From Choanephora cucurbitarum (taxonomy: Eukaryota > Mucoromycota > Mucoromycetes > Mucorales > Choanephoraceae): DNA of 64,000 nt. Both the position numbers and the translations under genes were made by a program. Position 1 is the stretch's first letter; each line of letters starts with the position of its first letter. A model generated the notes under the pieces. It did not search any database. It saw only the letters and a program-made list of their open reading frames with translations, and had not been told where the DNA came from. The DNA is taken from the NCBI GenBank assembly GCA_025331435.1, contig JAIWNI010000019.1:310001-374000 (forward strand), written 5' to 3'. Shown here in pieces: positions 62,036 to 64,000 of this stretch.

Positions 62036-63158
62036 TTTCAATTTAATTGATTTGTCTGATCAAAAGAAGAAAGAAAGAGATTGATTGAAACCATTTCTGA
62101 ATGAAAAATCGATCTTATTTATATCATTTAAAAGGTAGAAAAAAGAAACATGTCTTTACGATTTTTGATCTCCCTGAGTACATGCGGGGTATAGAAAGTA
62201 CTAAATTTGGTAAACTTTCGTGCACTCCGAAATCTTTGTCAGAATTCATAAGCTATTAGACATACAGATAAATAATGCTTACATTACACTTAGCACATTT
62301 TTACTAGCACAATTAATTTCTAAGCAAATATGACTAATAACTGAATTTTTCAAGTTGAAACCAATCAATTAGTAAATTCAGCTTTATCATACACGATGCT
62401 TTGTGGACTCAAGATATATCTTGTTTACAATCTTCAGAAACCAGCTCTACGGGTTTGGTCATCGTGTGAAGGCATCGTTGACATGTTTTCTTTAAACATT
62501 ACTTGTAAAGTTATACAAAAACAGTGTTCTTTTTAAAGAGACTCACTTTTCATCCAGCATGATTTATCCTGGCTAGTGAATATCGGATTTTTCGATTGAG
62601 TTTGCGCCTTAAATTTTTATCATAGTAGCAAACCTTGAAGAGTTGTTGATTCTATCACAGGACAATCTTTTTTTTTCATTTCGATATCTTCGACGACTCA
62701 AAAAGTATGAAATCTCCTTTATGGATGTTTTCCTTATTGTAGTTAACACGATGGAGACAACATGAAGGTGGTATCCATCCAGTTGTAATGCCTGCAACAA
62801 TTATTGCTCCTGTTGATTTTATGAGCAGTGCTACACTAGTGCTACACTAGTTTGTGCTTCTGATGAAGCATCAAGATCTTTATGCATTTATCTGTTTCAC
62901 ATAACAAATATTAATATACATCTAGCTTATCATCAACAATGTATCCCAAGAATTAAGAAGATTCAGAGTACATGCACTTGGCTGGAGAGTAGCGAAGTCG
63001 AAGCAACTACTGTACAACTTCTGCAAGTTGCTGTCATTTAGTAGACTGCAAACGAATGCTAACACTTTCTCAATAGATCTTGGTACCACGTTCTCTTTCT
63101 GAGCAGTATAAGATTCAAAGCAATCACCAAAGTTACTGCCTCTGAGCTTCACAAGACA
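62036..63158. other. Promoter of the YcaC-like gene and gene-poor flank
   Basis: The first 250 bp hold the promoter with TATAAATA on the minus strand at 62116-62123. A short direct duplication of TGCTACACTAG occurs at 62829-62850. The minus-strand frame 62922-63152 has no recognisable features. Confidence 0.45.
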
Positions 63159-63929
63159 ATGCTCTCTTCTTTCAAGACAAAGGCACCTAGAACTGCTTTA
63201 GTTATTGATAGTTTCACAAAAATGAACACAGTGAGCTTATTTGATTATAACAAGATGAAAAGAAGAAACATTTATAGTCTTTATCTGTATCCTGCTGTTT
63301 TAAGAGAAGCGCCAAGCCAATCGATTGAAATGATTAAAGATAAAGTCTTGAAGACGACAACTGAAGTCAAAGCCATCAAGCAACCAGATATGCTACTATA
63401 TGCCATGATCTTTTTGTCTGTGAATGTCTATTACTTTATACACTATTAAAAGCATATTTCTTATTTCTTAACTGGTAATATACCATGTATTAGCCAATGG
63501 TCAAAAACAAAACTAGATGAAGCTTTTTTCATCAATGCCAAGTTTAACTCTATTACTGTAAGTGTCTTTGATAGACTTCGCATAGTCTTTACAATTCGAT
63601 CAGGCAGTGTCTTAGTATCTTAATGTTTCAAATAGCATTGCAAACCAACTCTTCTATTTCAAAGACAAAACAAGATTATGCAAAAGTCGCTTCAAAAGCC
63701 AGGCTTTTGGTTTTCAATTGACACGTCTTCTGATGAATGTCTTGAGTTATGCCAAATGGAGACAAAGATTCCAGAAGCTAACAAAGTCAATTTCGACTTC
63801 TTAAAAGCCGCAAACAAAATAAAGCATATGTTTGATGAACTGGTGAGCAGAAGCAGTAGCATCGGAAAACATAGTCATTTGGTACACTGCTTCATGGTAG
63901 CGACACATTTTGCTTTGAGATGCATCTAA
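63159..63929 (+). other. Coding-like segments, unrecognised, possibly broken
   Basis: Three plus-strand stretches look coding: 63159-63449 (ATG start; ALVIDSFTKMNTVSLFDYNK, YLYPAVLREAPSQS), about 63494-63558 (QWSKTKLDEAFFINAKFNS, followed by GTAAGTG) and 63675-63842 (KPGFWFSIDTSSDECLEL, ANKIKHMFDEL, followed by GTGAGC). No single canonical splice chain was found that keeps all three in one frame: the join from the first to the second needs phase 2 but the available donors are phase 0. It may be a decayed gene or repeat-family fragment running toward the window end. Confidence 0.25.
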
Positions 63930-64000
63930 AACATAATGGCCTGCATCTCGTACAAGAGGTAAGCTTTGTGAGACTTCCAGAGACAGCAAGCGGATTTAAT

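Overview
The window reads as nuclear DNA of an early-diverging filamentous fungus, most likely Mucoromycota (Mucorales-like). The DNA is AT-rich. Genes are split by short GT-AG introns, mostly 45-75 nt. The gene content (Maf1, Bre1, Gcn2, Hse1, C2H2 and Zn2Cys6 factors) is fungal, yet the RasGAP gene is a full-length neurofibromin that aligns with animal NF1 from its first residues. No rRNA, tRNA or CRISPR array was seen. Species assignment is inference. Splice junctions were deduced by hand from phase, consensus and family alignment.

Layout. (1) 1-17.6 kb is accessory: three tandem AAAP-family amino-acid transporters on the minus strand (1636-3061, 7066-8425, 9304-10809), then a gene-poor stretch holding a 20-bp minisatellite, three inverted-repeat elements (12.2-13.0 kb), a cluster of GGACAA motifs (14.5 kb) and a FAR1-like transposase-derived remnant interrupted by one in-frame stop. 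(2) 17.6-28.9 kb: a 19-20 exon neurofibromin/RasGAP gene, convergent with a fourth AAAP transporter. (3) 30.5-38.0 kb: a minus-strand run of a two-finger C2H2 factor, MAF1, two unrecognised genes and the ubiquitin ligase BRE1. (4) 38.3-45.8 kb: a DED1/DDX3-type helicase, divergent from BRE1, and the eIF2alpha kinase GCN2. (5) 46.2-54.1 kb: an M13 metallopeptidase (minus), a possible gene remnant, a pogo/mariner-like MITE and the ESCRT-0 subunit HSE1. (6) 55.7-62.0 kb: a transcription factor with two Zn2Cys6 clusters, an intracellular-type GH31 alpha-glucosidase, a small hypothetical gene, and a secreted YcaC-like cysteine hydrolase that may have a bacterial origin. (7) 62-64 kb: unrecognised open frames, possibly decayed.

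Functional theme (inference only): amino-acid transport (four AAAP genes), amino-acid starvation sensing (GCN2), Ras control (neurofibromin), Pol III repression (MAF1) and carbon release (GH31) lie within 60 kb. They are separate transcription units, so this is probably coincidence of linkage rather than a regulated cluster. The most unusual observations are the splicing puzzles in the neurofibromin gene (an apparent required micro-exon near the N-terminus, and a strong but frame-breaking 5' splice site in the RasGAP domain), the tandem Zn2Cys6 factor, intron turnover among the transporter paralogues, and the pogo/mariner-like MITEs.
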